Shown here piece after piece: positions 1 through 6,391 of a stretch of DNA of 6,391 nt (position 1 is the first letter of the stretch; every line of letters begins with the position of its first letter). Origin of the DNA: an uncultured Myxococcales bacterium (GTDB taxonomy: Bacteria; Myxococcota_A; Bradymonadia; Bradymonadales; Bradymonadaceae); the NCBI GenBank assembly GCA_913058025.1, contig CAJXPN010000272.1, positions 1-6,391 on the forward strand. The letters run 5' to 3'. The notes beneath the pieces are model-generated. The model was not told the DNA's origin. It searched no databases and saw nothing but the letters and a program-made list of their open reading frames with translations. Both the position numbers and the translations under genes were made by a program.

Positions 1-29
1 CGGCAGCGTCAGATGTGTATAAGAGACAG
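1..29 (+). other. Nextera read-1 adapter with Tn5 mosaic end (contamination)
   Basis: Positions 11-29 are exactly the 19-bp Tn5 mosaic end AGATGTGTATAAGAGACAG, preceded by CGGCAGCGTC, the inner part of the Nextera read-1 adapter. This is library-preparation sequence, not genome, so the genomic insert begins at 30. It produces false peptide ends in any frame crossing it, such as a plus-strand start reading MYKRQ or a minus-strand end reading LSLIHI. Confidence 0.98.
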
Positions 30-343
30 GTGCCGACCTCGGCGAACGTGTACGAGAACTCGGCCGAGCTCCCGGTCGCCAGCTCCGCGCCGTCGGCGCC
101 CGTGACGGCCCACGCGAAGTCGAGGGCGTCGTCGTCGGGGTCGGTCGATTTCGAGGCGTCGAGCGTCACGCTCGCGCCCACCTCCACCGAGATCGACGCC
201 GAGGTGCCCACGGACGCGCCGCCGCGCTCCACGACGACGCTCGGCGCGCCGTTGGGTTCGACCGCCTGCTCGTCCGTGGGGCAGCCGGTGGCCGTCAGCA
301 ACAGGCTCGCGCACGCTACAACCGCTCTACGTCTCATCATCAT
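30..343 (-). CDS. PKD-domain lipoprotein, N-terminal fragment (paralogue of the upstream giant gene)
   Basis: This gene is cut off at the left contig end; 104 full codons are present and codon 105 (ACn) must be Thr. It starts at one of three consecutive ATGs (343, 340, 337). An AGGA Shine-Dalgarno core sits 5, 8 or 11 nt upstream of these, so the first or second ATG is the likely start. Residues 4-6 are RRR, followed by a hydrophobic stretch to about residue 17 and a lipobox-like A-T-G-C ending at Cys21. The lipobox has Ala at -3 instead of the usual Leu, a tolerated but weaker match. This indicates a signal peptidase II lipoprotein. A short linker (PTDEQAVEPNGAP) leads into a PKD/REJ-like domain from about residue 34, with LDASKSTDPDDD and FAWAV motifs and a SYTFAEVGT strand. 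Residues 56-105 match the first domain of the gene ending at 536 at 32 of 50 positions. The total length and the rest of the domain order are unknown. By analogy it may also be a very long repeat protein, but that is inference. Confidence 0.88.
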
Positions 344-347
344 CGAG

Positions 348-352
348 TTCCT
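348..352 (-). promoter_or_regulatory. Ribosome binding site for the lipoprotein gene
   Basis: The minus strand reads AGGAA just before the triple ATG. AGGA lies 5 nt from the first ATG, 8 nt from the second and 11 nt from the third, so it supports starting at 343 or 340 and makes 337 less likely. Confidence 0.65.
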
Positions 353-459
353 GTACCGGGTTCTGTTTCCATCCATCGTGGTCGCGCTGGGAGGATCATC
401 GAATCGGCTCCGAACATCAACCACGGGTCGCTCACGCCGTCGCGAGGGGCGCAAAGAGA

Positions 460-505
460 GAGGGCGGCGCGGGCGGCTCCTGGTGGAGTCGCCCGCGCCG
501 CCCTC
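460..505 (-). terminator. Hairpin terminator after the giant repeat gene
   Basis: Positions 460-475 and 490-505 form a perfect 16-bp inverted repeat. It continues inward through one G-T (G-U in RNA) pair at 476/489 and four more pairs (477-480 with 485-488) to a TGGT loop at 481-484, giving a 21-bp stem. On the minus strand the stem is followed by TCTCTTTG, a short pyrimidine-rich tail and not a full U-tract. It lies 30 nt after the TGA of the upstream gene, the expected place for intrinsic termination. The imperfect tail means some read-through into the paralogue is possible. Confidence 0.85.
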
Positions 506-535
506 GGGCGCGGTCACGGGGTGTGCGGCGTCAGG

Positions 536-1030
536 TCACGGGCACGCGGTCGACTGGATGCCGAGGTTGGCCGCCGAGCTGGGCGTGGTCGCGACGTAGT
601 CGTCGGTGGGGTCGAACGAGGCGACGCCGTCGTAGGCGGTGTAGTCGCAGCGCTCGTAGGTGACGTCCTCGGCGAACCTGGGGGGGTCGCCGATGAGCTG
701 CCCGAAGGCGTCGAGGATGGCGCTGTCGGACTTGCGGCGGATGGCGACGCGGTCGTCGCCGTTGACCAGGAAGCTTCCGCTGAGCTGGTCTGCCTTGTCC
801 GTGATGGCCGTGCTCGAGCCGCCGTTCGCGATGACGTAGAAGCCGCCCGATGCGAGCGTGGCGCCGCTGTTGAAGGCGATGGTGCTCTCGCAGGTCATGG
901 TCGAGGCGTTGGCGTTGTAGCAGAGCTCGTAGTCGTCGAGGTTCACCGACGCGCCGCCGCAGTTGAAGATCTCGAGCGCCTTGTTGGTTCCTTCCTCGAG
1001 GTACTCCGAGATGAAGAGGCCGCCGGAGCA
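536..1030 (-). other. Lamin-tail domain 2 (LTD2), C-terminal domain of the giant CDS
   Basis: Residues 1771-1934 contain GLFISEYLEEGTNKALEIF, NC, LDDYELC, LASGGFYVIA, LVNGDDRVAI, ILDAFGQL and YERCDYTAYDG, a clear lamin-tail pattern. Six cysteines occupy positions equivalent to those in LTD1: the first residue, NC, LC, TC, RC and the near-terminal AC. This suggests conserved disulfides in an extracytoplasmic setting. The domain runs to the stop codon, so the protein ends on an LTD with no added anchor. Three of the four lysines of the whole protein lie here. Confidence 0.88.
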
Positions 1031-4000
1031 GTTGGGGAAGCTCGGGCCGCCGGTGGTGGCGGTGACGGTGACGGTGTCGACGGCGGAGGTGCCGCCGTTG
1101 CCGTCGTCGACGAGCAGCTCGATGACGTAGGCGCCGTCGAGGTCTGCGACGAAGGTCGGCGCGACGGTGCCGTCGCCCAGGAGCGCGGCGACCGAGCCGG
1201 CGGGCCTGGAGAGCAGGTTCCACAGGTAGATGAGGGAGTCGCCGTCGGGGTCGGTCGAGCCGGAGCCGTCGAGCGTGACGAGGACGCCGGTGGTGACGGA
1301 CTGGTCGGGGCCGGCGTCGGCGGTCGGGTCCTGGTTGGCGCCCTGCGCGACGGTGATGGTGACGGAGTCGACGGCCGACGTGTTGCCGTTGGTGTCGCCG
1401 ACGAGCAGCTCGACGACGTAGACGCCAGCGAGGTCGGGGGTGAACGTGGGCGCGTCGGTGTCGTCACCGGTGAGGGCGGCGGACGAGCCGGTGGGGACGG
1501 AGTCGAAGGCCCACAGGTAGGTCAGCGCGTCGCCCTCGGGGTCGGCCGAGCCGGTCCCGTCGAGCGTCACGAGGACGAGCGTGGTGCCGGCCTGGTCGGC
1601 GCCGGCGTTGGCGGTCGGAGCCTGGTTGGAGGCGTTGAAGCAGTTCTCGGCGGGGGGCTCACCGATGCCATCGAAGGTGTCCTCGCCGAGGGCCGCGTGG
1701 CGCCCGTTCGGGTCGAACGGGCCGGCGCCGTCGTAGGGGCGGAAGTCGCAGCGGTCGAAGGTGTCGTTCTGGGCGAAGCTGCTCGAGTCACCGATCTGGC
1801 CGAAGGCGTCGAGGATGGTGTCGCCAGCGTCGTAGCCGTCGTCACCGTTGACGTCCTCGTAGATGATGTAGCCGTCGTCGCCGTTGTGGGTGATGATCCC
1901 GCTGGAGGCGTCGCAGAGGCTCAGGAGCGCCGCGGTCGAGCTGCTTCGGCACAGCGCGAGGGTCTCACCCGGGGCGAGGGTCGCGGCGTACTGAGCGATG
2001 TCACCCGAGGTGCAGGTGGTGCCGCCGTTGGTGAAGCGGCAGAGGTCGTAGTCGGCGAGGTCGAAGGTCGTCGAGGCCGAGCAGTTGTGGATCTCGATGG
2101 CCTTGTTGTTCGAGGAGCCCTCGACGTACTGCGAGATGATGAGGCCGGAGGTGCAGTTGGGCGAGGTCACGAAGACCTCGACGCTGTCCAGGGCGGTCTG
2201 GCTGACGTCGTCCTCGACGATGAGTTCGACGAGGTAGAGGCCGGGGACGTCGACGGTGAAGGTCGGCGCGGCGGCGGTGTCGTCGGAGAGCGTGGCGGCC
2301 GAGCCGGTGGGGGTCGTGAGGCCCCAGAGGACGTCCAGCGCGCCGCCCTCGGGGTCGGAGGACCCCGCGGAGCTGACGGTGACGGTGGCGCCGTTGGCCA
2401 CGATCTGGTCGGCGCCGGCGTCGGCGACGGGAGGCTGGTTGCCGGCCGGGGCGGCGGTGACGGTGACGGAGTCGACGGCCGACGTGTTGCCGAAGGTGTC
2501 GGCGACGAGCAGCTCGATGACGTAGTCACCGGCGATGTCGGCGGTGAAGGTCGGCGAGGCCGCGGCGTCGTCCGAGAGCGCGGCGGATGAGCCGGCGGGG
2601 ACGGAGTCGAAGGCCCACAGGTAGGTCAGCGCGTCGCTCTCGGGGTCGGTCGAGCCGGAGCCGTCGAGCGTCACGAGGGCGCCTGCGATGACGGACTGGT
2701 CGGCGCCAGCGGCCGCGGTCGGCGCCTGGTTCGGGTTGGCGAACACGGTGACGGAGTCGACGGCCGACGTGTTGCCGGTGCCGTCGGAGACGAGCAGGTC
2801 GACGGTGTAGGTCCCGTCGACGTCGGCGGTGAAGGTCGGCGATGTCGCGGCGTCGTTCGAGAGCGCGGCGGACGAGCCGGCGGGCGCGTTGAGCGACCAC
2901 AGGTAGGTCAGCGCGTCGTTCTCGGGGTCGGAGGAGCCGGAGCCGTCGAGCGTGATGAGGTCGCCCTCGTCGACGGTCTGGTCCGTGCCAGCCTCCGCGG
3001 TCGGCGCGCCGTTGAGCGTGACGACGACGGAGTCGGAGCCGGTGTCCTGGCCGTCGTCGACGGTCAGGGCGACGCCGTAGTCGCCGGGGACGTCGGGCGT
3101 GAAGCTCGGCGTGGCGGTCGTGGCGCCGGTGAGCGTGGCTGCGGAGCCGTTCGGCGCGGTGATGATGGCCCAGGTGTAGGTGAGGCCGTCGTTCTCGGGG
3201 TCGGAGGAGCCGGAGCCGTCGAGGTCTACGACCGAGCCCTCGCCCACGGTCTGGTCGGCGCCCGCGACCGCGGTGGGCGCGGCGTTGACGTCGACGGTGA
3301 CGGAGGCGGTGGAGCTCGAGAGCGCGTCCGCGACGGTCACCGAGAGCGTGTACGCGCCAGCGACCGCCGGCGTGAACGTGGGCGAGGCGACGTCTGTCGC
3401 GCTGAGCGACGCGGTGGAGCCCGCGGGCGCCGTGTCGATGGTCCAGGTGTAGGTGACGGCGTCACCCTCGGGGTCGGTCGAGCCGGAGGCGTCGAGCGTG
3501 ACGAGGTCGCCGACGTTGACGGCCTGATCGGCGCCTGCGGCGGCGACGGGGGTGCCGTTGGAGGTGACGGTGACGGTGTCGGAGTCGACGCCGCCGCGCC
3601 CGTCGTCGACCGAGAGCGAGAGCTCGAAGGTGCCGGGGATGTCGGGCGTGAAGGTGGTGATCGCGGCGCTGTCGTCGGCGAACGACGACGCGGTGGAGCC
3701 GGCGGGCGCGGAGCTGACGGTCCAGGTGTAGGTCAGCGCGTCGGCGTCGGCGTCGGAGGAGCCGGAGCCGTCGAGCGGCGCGGCCTGACCCGAGACGACG
3801 GTCTGGTCGAAGCCTGCCATGGCGCTGGGCGTCTGGTTGGCGGGCTCGCTGAAGCCGAGCGTGACGGAGTCGGTGCTCTGCAGGCCCGCGGGGTCGGTGA
3901 CCGTGAGCGTGAGGACGTAGGTGCCAGAGACGTCACCGGTGAAGGTGGTCTGCGCGGCGGCTGCGTCGGTGGGCGTGGAGGTCGAGCCCGTGGGGGCGCT

Positions 4001-6341
4001 GGTCACGGCCCATGCGTAGGTGAGCGCGGCGTTCTCGAGGTCGGTCGAGCCGGAGCCGTCGATGCTGAGCGTGTCGCCCAGGACGGCGGTGTCGTCGGCG
4101 CCGGCGTTGGCCACGGGCGCGCCGTTGACCGTCAGCGTGACGGTGTCCGTGGAGGTGACGCCGTCGGCGTCCTCCACCTGGAGCTCGATGACGTACTCGC
4201 CGCCGATGTCGGCGGTGATGGATGCCGTGTCGGTGGCCGAGTCCACGAGGAAGGCCGTGGAGCCCGCCGGCGCGGAGGTGATGTCCCACTGGTAGATGGA
4301 GAGGACGCCGTCGGGGTCGCTCGAGCTGGTCCCGTCGAACGTGACGGTCGCGCCCTGGTTGGCGGACTGGTCGGCGCCAGCGGCGGCGACGGGCGGCGCG
4401 TTCACGACGACGTCGATCGTGTCGGTGTCGGTGCCGCCGTTGCCGTCGTCGACGGTGAGCGTGAGCGTGAAGGGCCCAGGGACGTCCGCGGTGAAGCCGG
4501 GGTCGGCCAACGAGCCGTCGTTGAGCGCGGCGGCCGAGCCGGTGGGGGCGCTGGTGATGCTCCACGCGTAGGTGAGCGCGTCGTTGTCGGCGTCGCTCGA
4601 GGCGGACGCGTCGACGACGACGAAGTCGCTGACGTTGACGCGCTGGTCGGCGCCGGCGTTGGCCACGGGCGCGGTGTTCGGGAGCGCGGTGGCCGTGATC
4701 GTCTGGGAGGCGCTTGTCATCGAGCCGCGCGAGTCCGTCACGGTGAGCGTGACGGTGTAGTCGCCGGCGACGTCGGTGGCGAGCGTGGTCATGTCGCCGA
4801 TGGCGGTCGAGACCGTGGCGCTCGAGCCGGCCGGGGCGCTCGTCAGGACCCACATGTACGACGCGACCGCGCCGTCCTCGGGGTCGGTCGAGCCGGAGCC
4901 GTCGAAGGTCACCGAGCCGCCCACGACGACGCTGTTGGTGCTGGCCGAGACGACCGAGGCAGGCGGCAGGTCGGCGGTGACCGACACGGTGACTGTGTCA
5001 CGGCCTATGGCGCCGTCGGCGTCGGTCGCGGCGACCTCGACGACGTAGTCGCCCACGAGCGCCGGGGTGAAGGTCGGGGTCGCGCTGGTGGCGTCGTCGA
5101 AGCCGACGGCGGAGCCCGCGGGCTGAGAGGTCACGGTCCACACGTAGGTGAACGCGTCACCCTCGGGGTCGGTGGTGCCCGAGGCGTCGAGCGTGGCCGC
5201 GTCGCCCAGGATGACGGACTGGTCGGCGCTGGCGTCGGCGTCGGGGGCGCCGTTGACCACGAGGTCGACGGTGTCCGACGAGGTCGAGCCGTTGCCGTCG
5301 TCGACGGTCAGCGTGAGGGTGAAGGTGCCGGGCGCGTCGGGCGTGAGCGTGGGCGCGGCGGCGGTGGCGTCGTCGAGCGCGGCGGCCGAGCCGGCGGGCG
5401 CGCTGGTGATGCCCCACGCGTAGGTGAGCGCGTCGCCGTCGGCGTCGCTCGAGGCGGACGCGTCGAAGATCACGGGCGCGCCCTCGTTGCCGGTCAGGTC
5501 GGCGCCGGCGTCGGCGACGGGCTCCTGGTTGGGCACGGCCGAGGCGACGACGTCGACCGAGTCCGTGGCCACTCCGCCGCGGCCATCGGAGACCATGAGC
5601 ATGAGCGAGAACGTGCCGGCGACGTCGGGCGTGAACGTGGGCGCCGCGGCGGCGGTGTCGGAGAGCGCGGCGGTCGAGCCCGCGGGCGCGGTCGCGATCG
5701 ACCACGTGAACTCGAGCGCGTCGTTGTTGGGGTCCGAGGACGCGCTGGCGTCGACGGTGACCACGTCACCGACGGTGACGGCCTGGTCGGCGCCGGCGTC
5801 AGCGAGCGGGTCGAGGTTGGCCTCGGTGGTGGCGGTGACGGTGACCGAGTCGGTGTCGGTGCCGCCGTTGCCGTCGTCGACGGTCACGGTGAACGTGTAG
5901 TCGCCGCCGACGGTCGGGGTGAACTCGGGGCCCGCGACGTTGGCGTCGGTGAGGGCGACGTTGGAGCCTTCGGGCGAGGCGTCGATGGCCCAGGCGTAGG
6001 ACAGCGTGTCGCCCTCGTCTGGATCGGACGAGCCGGAGGCGTCGAGCGCGGTCAGGGTGCCCACGGCGACGGTGGCGTCGGCGCCGGCGTCGGCGGTGGG
6101 CGCCTGGTTCTCGGGCGCCTGCGTGACGGTCACGGTGACGCGGCCGGTCGCTTCGAGGTCGCCGTCGGTGACGGTCACGCCCACGACGAAGGTGCCGACC
6201 TCATCGAACGTGTAGGAGAACGCGGCGGTGTCGCCGTTGGCGAGCTCCGTGCCATCCGGGGCCTCGACGGCCCACATGAACTCGAGCTCGTCGCCGTCGG
6301 GGTCGGTCGAGCTCGACGCGTCGAGCGAGATCGTCGAGCCG
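536..6341 (-). CDS. Giant multi-PKD / lamin-tail domain surface protein, 5'-truncated
   Basis: This open frame has 1934 genomic codons and a TGA at 538-536; its start lies beyond the right contig end. An apparent ATG at 6370 is false: the first ten residues (MGSEMCIRDS) come from adapter. From the first genomic residue, the order is 15 PKD/REJ-like (K319L-type) repeats of 79-99 residues (1-1395; the first is cut), LTD 1 with linker (1396-1574), PKD repeats 16 and 17 (1575-1770), and LTD 2 (1771-1934). A typical repeat starts PVADAGADQ, carries a DGSGSSDPE turn, an ALTYxW strand, an SAPAGS turn, a PTFTPDV strand and a closing DSVTVTV strand. These are Ig-like beta sandwiches usually found outside the cell. 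No catalytic motif, membrane helix or C-terminal sorting signal (LPXTG, PEP-CTERM, MYXO-CTERM) is visible; the end reads STACP. The paralogue at 30-343 suggests about 55 missing residues, including a lipoprotein signal, so the protein is probably anchored by an N-terminal lipid. A role in adhesion, as a scaffold or in ligand binding is inferred. Codon use is uniformly high in GC, with no frameshift. Confidence 0.95.
1031..1618 (-). repeat. PKD repeats 16 and 17, between the two lamin-tail domains
   Basis: Repeat 16 is 1618-1328 and repeat 17 is 1327-1031. Both follow the P-T-A-x-A-G-x-D-Q pattern and end in SAVDSVTITV or SAVDTVTVTA, a subtype shared with repeats 13 and 14 and not with repeats 1-12. 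Repeat 16 is especially close to repeat 14 (ALTYLWAFDSVP, GNTSAVDSVT), pointing to recent duplication. Confidence 0.92.
1328..2722 (-). repeat. 1104-bp spaced duplication: PKD-PKD-LTD module
   Basis: Repeat 16 aligns in register with repeat 14 at an offset of exactly 1104 bp (368 codons, the length of repeat 14 + repeat 15 + LTD1). A 41-bp block is identical (1493-1533 and 2597-2637), and a second block of 30 bp is also identical at the same offset (1358-1387 and 2462-2491). As each copy is followed by another PKD repeat and an LTD, the simplest reading is duplication of a PKD-PKD-LTD unit. LTD1 and LTD2 have since diverged, and repeat 17 now looks more like repeat 16 than like repeat 15. Confidence 0.7.
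1619..2155 (-). other. Lamin-tail domain 1 (LTD1) plus linker, within the giant CDS
   Basis: Residues 1396-1574 of the genomic frame resemble the lamin-tail (LTD, PF00932-type) fold: GLIISQYVEGSSNNKAIEI, then NC, LADYDLC, LAPGETLALC, NGDDGYIIY, ILDAFGQ and a closing FDRCDFRPYDG. LTDs are Ig-like domains that recur in secreted and surface-bound bacterial proteins, often next to nucleases or other hydrolases; no hydrolase is present here. This copy has eight cysteines, two more than LTD2. It also carries an acidic insertion DVNGDDGYDAGD (1820-1855) that resembles a calcium-binding DxNxD loop and is absent from LTD2. The last 25 or so residues form a linker to repeat 16. Confidence 0.85.
2156..6341 (-). 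repeat. Tandem array of 15 PKD-like domain repeats (coding)
   Basis: The repeats, in protein order, lie at 6341-6104, 6103-5810, 5809-5522, 5521-5246, 5245-4967, 4966-4670, 4669-4394, 4393-4118, 4117-3830, 3829-3551, 3550-3278, 3277-3005, 3004-2723, 2722-2432 and 2431-2156. Most begin P-x-A-x-A-G-A-D-Q. Repeat 1 differs: it has APDGTELA in place of SAPAGS and a SYTFDEVGT strand. It matches the first domain of the neighbouring paralogue and looks like a dedicated N-terminal domain. Junctions are of two kinds. One is a short NGAP-type join (repeats of 91-93 residues). The other is a longer NQ-containing linker such as PENQAP, PNQEP, ANQTP, PNQAP or GNQPP (repeats of 94-99). No Lys, Cys or His occurs anywhere in the array. 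Confidence 0.93.
3830..5521 (-). repeat. 852-bp higher-order repeat: two three-domain units (PKD 4-5-6 and 7-8-9)
   Basis: Repeats 4 and 7 match in register at an offset of 852 bp (284 codons, the exact sum of repeats 4, 5 and 6). Over 66 bp (5401-5466 and 4549-4614) they differ at only three bases. The following members also pair by subtype: 5 and 8 share ADQS, GDYVVEV/GEYVIEL and DADG; 6 and 9 share a TT...DVxG strand, TLTVTD and a long linker. The first pair is strong evidence; the 5/8 and 6/9 pairing is weaker and was judged by eye. Confidence 0.6.
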
Positions 6342-6391
6342 CTGTCTCTTATACACATCTCCGAGCCCACGAGACAGGCAGAAATCTCGTA
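6342..6391 (+). other. Nextera i7-side adapter with index N703 (contamination)
   Basis: Positions 6342-6360 are the mosaic end CTGTCTCTTATACACATCT. Next come CCGAGCCCACGAGAC (6361-6375), the eight-base i7 index AGGCAGAA (6376-6383, index N703 of the Nextera set) and ATCTCGTA, the start of the P7 flow-cell sequence. The genomic insert ends at 6341. Read on the minus strand, this tail supplies a false ATG at 6370 and the artefact peptide ending MCIRDS, fused in frame to the real protein. Confidence 0.98.

Larger units (their letters stand above)
344..535 (-). other. Intergenic region between tandem paralogues
   Basis: This 192-bp stretch separates the stop of the giant gene from the start of its paralogue. 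It contains the hairpin terminator (460-505) and the ribosome binding site (348-352). The part between them, 353-459, is slightly less GC-rich than the genes and must hold the promoter of the second gene if that gene is independently transcribed. The best -35-like hexamer I can see is TTGATG on the minus strand (415-420), but no convincing -10 box lies at the right distance. No small ORF or RNA gene is supported here. Confidence 0.7.

Noticed and set aside
11..29. Tn5 mosaic end as a natural transposon end
   Set aside because: The mosaic end is joined to Nextera adapter sequence on both sides of the contig, with an i7 index at the right end. It is a synthetic library adapter, not an insertion sequence.
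9..314. Minus-strand frame ending in LSLIHI
   Set aside because: It overlaps the real lipoprotein gene in another frame, is very Arg-rich and ends in adapter sequence.
415..420. TTGATG on the minus strand as a -35 box for the lipoprotein gene
   Set aside because: The best -10 candidate at suitable spacing (TGATCC) is poor. It is kept only as a mention in the intergenic entry.
15..599. 194-codon plus-strand frame starting MYKRQ
   Set aside because: The first residues are translated Tn5 adapter. The rest is antisense to the lipoprotein gene and crosses the terminator and the 3' end of the giant gene.
521..2590. 689-codon open frame on the plus strand
   Set aside because: It is antisense to the giant CDS. 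Its predicted protein is a monotonous mix of V, G, A, E, D and R, the expected shadow of GC-rich minus-strand codons. It breaks no coding pattern of the real gene and has no recognisable domain.
3933..4853. 306-codon Arg/His-rich minus-strand frame
   Set aside because: It is a shifted-frame shadow of the repeat array in the same strand, with low-complexity R/H/A composition and no domain.
2156..6341. CRISPR array or non-coding satellite
   Set aside because: The periodicity of about 276-297 bp is a multiple of three, the frame stays open throughout, and the units encode a known type of protein domain.
30..6341. Contig as a circular molecule or a single gene split by the contig ends
   Set aside because: The two ends encode homologous but clearly different sequence over the same 50 residues, so they cannot be overlapped into one locus.

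Overview
The window is one assembled contig of GC-rich bacterial DNA with untrimmed Illumina Nextera (Tn5) adapter at both ends (1-29 and 6342-6391). Only 30-6341 is genomic. The organism is probably a Gram-negative bacterium of very high GC content, because codon third positions are almost all G or C and one gene begins with a lipoprotein signal peptide. Giant PKD-repeat plus lamin-tail lipoproteins of this style are common in Myxococcota-like lineages, but that placement is only an inference and no marker gene is present.

Both genes lie on the minus strand. The upstream gene (6341 down to 536) lacks its 5' end and encodes at least 1934 residues: 15 tandem PKD/REJ-like beta-sandwich repeats, a lamin-tail domain (LTD), two more PKD repeats and a final LTD, 19 domains in all. 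It ends at a TGA codon and is followed 30 nt later by a strong hairpin terminator (460-505). After a 192-bp gap a second gene starts at 343 and runs off the left end. Its first 105 residues are a lipoprotein signal peptide followed by the start of a PKD-like domain, which is about 64% identical (32/50) to the first domain of the upstream gene. The window therefore holds two tandem paralogues of a large, probably surface-exposed lipoprotein family, and the intact second copy supplies a model for the missing N-terminus of the first.

There is no enzyme, RNA gene, CRISPR array or natural mobile element. The main points of interest are the tandem paralogy, internal higher-order duplications (an 852-bp three-domain unit and a 1104-bp PKD-PKD-LTD unit), the absence of Lys, Cys and His from all 17 repeats, and the adapter-derived false protein start. 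Likely roles are adhesion, surface scaffolding or binding of a polymer or partner protein. None of these can be shown from sequence alone.
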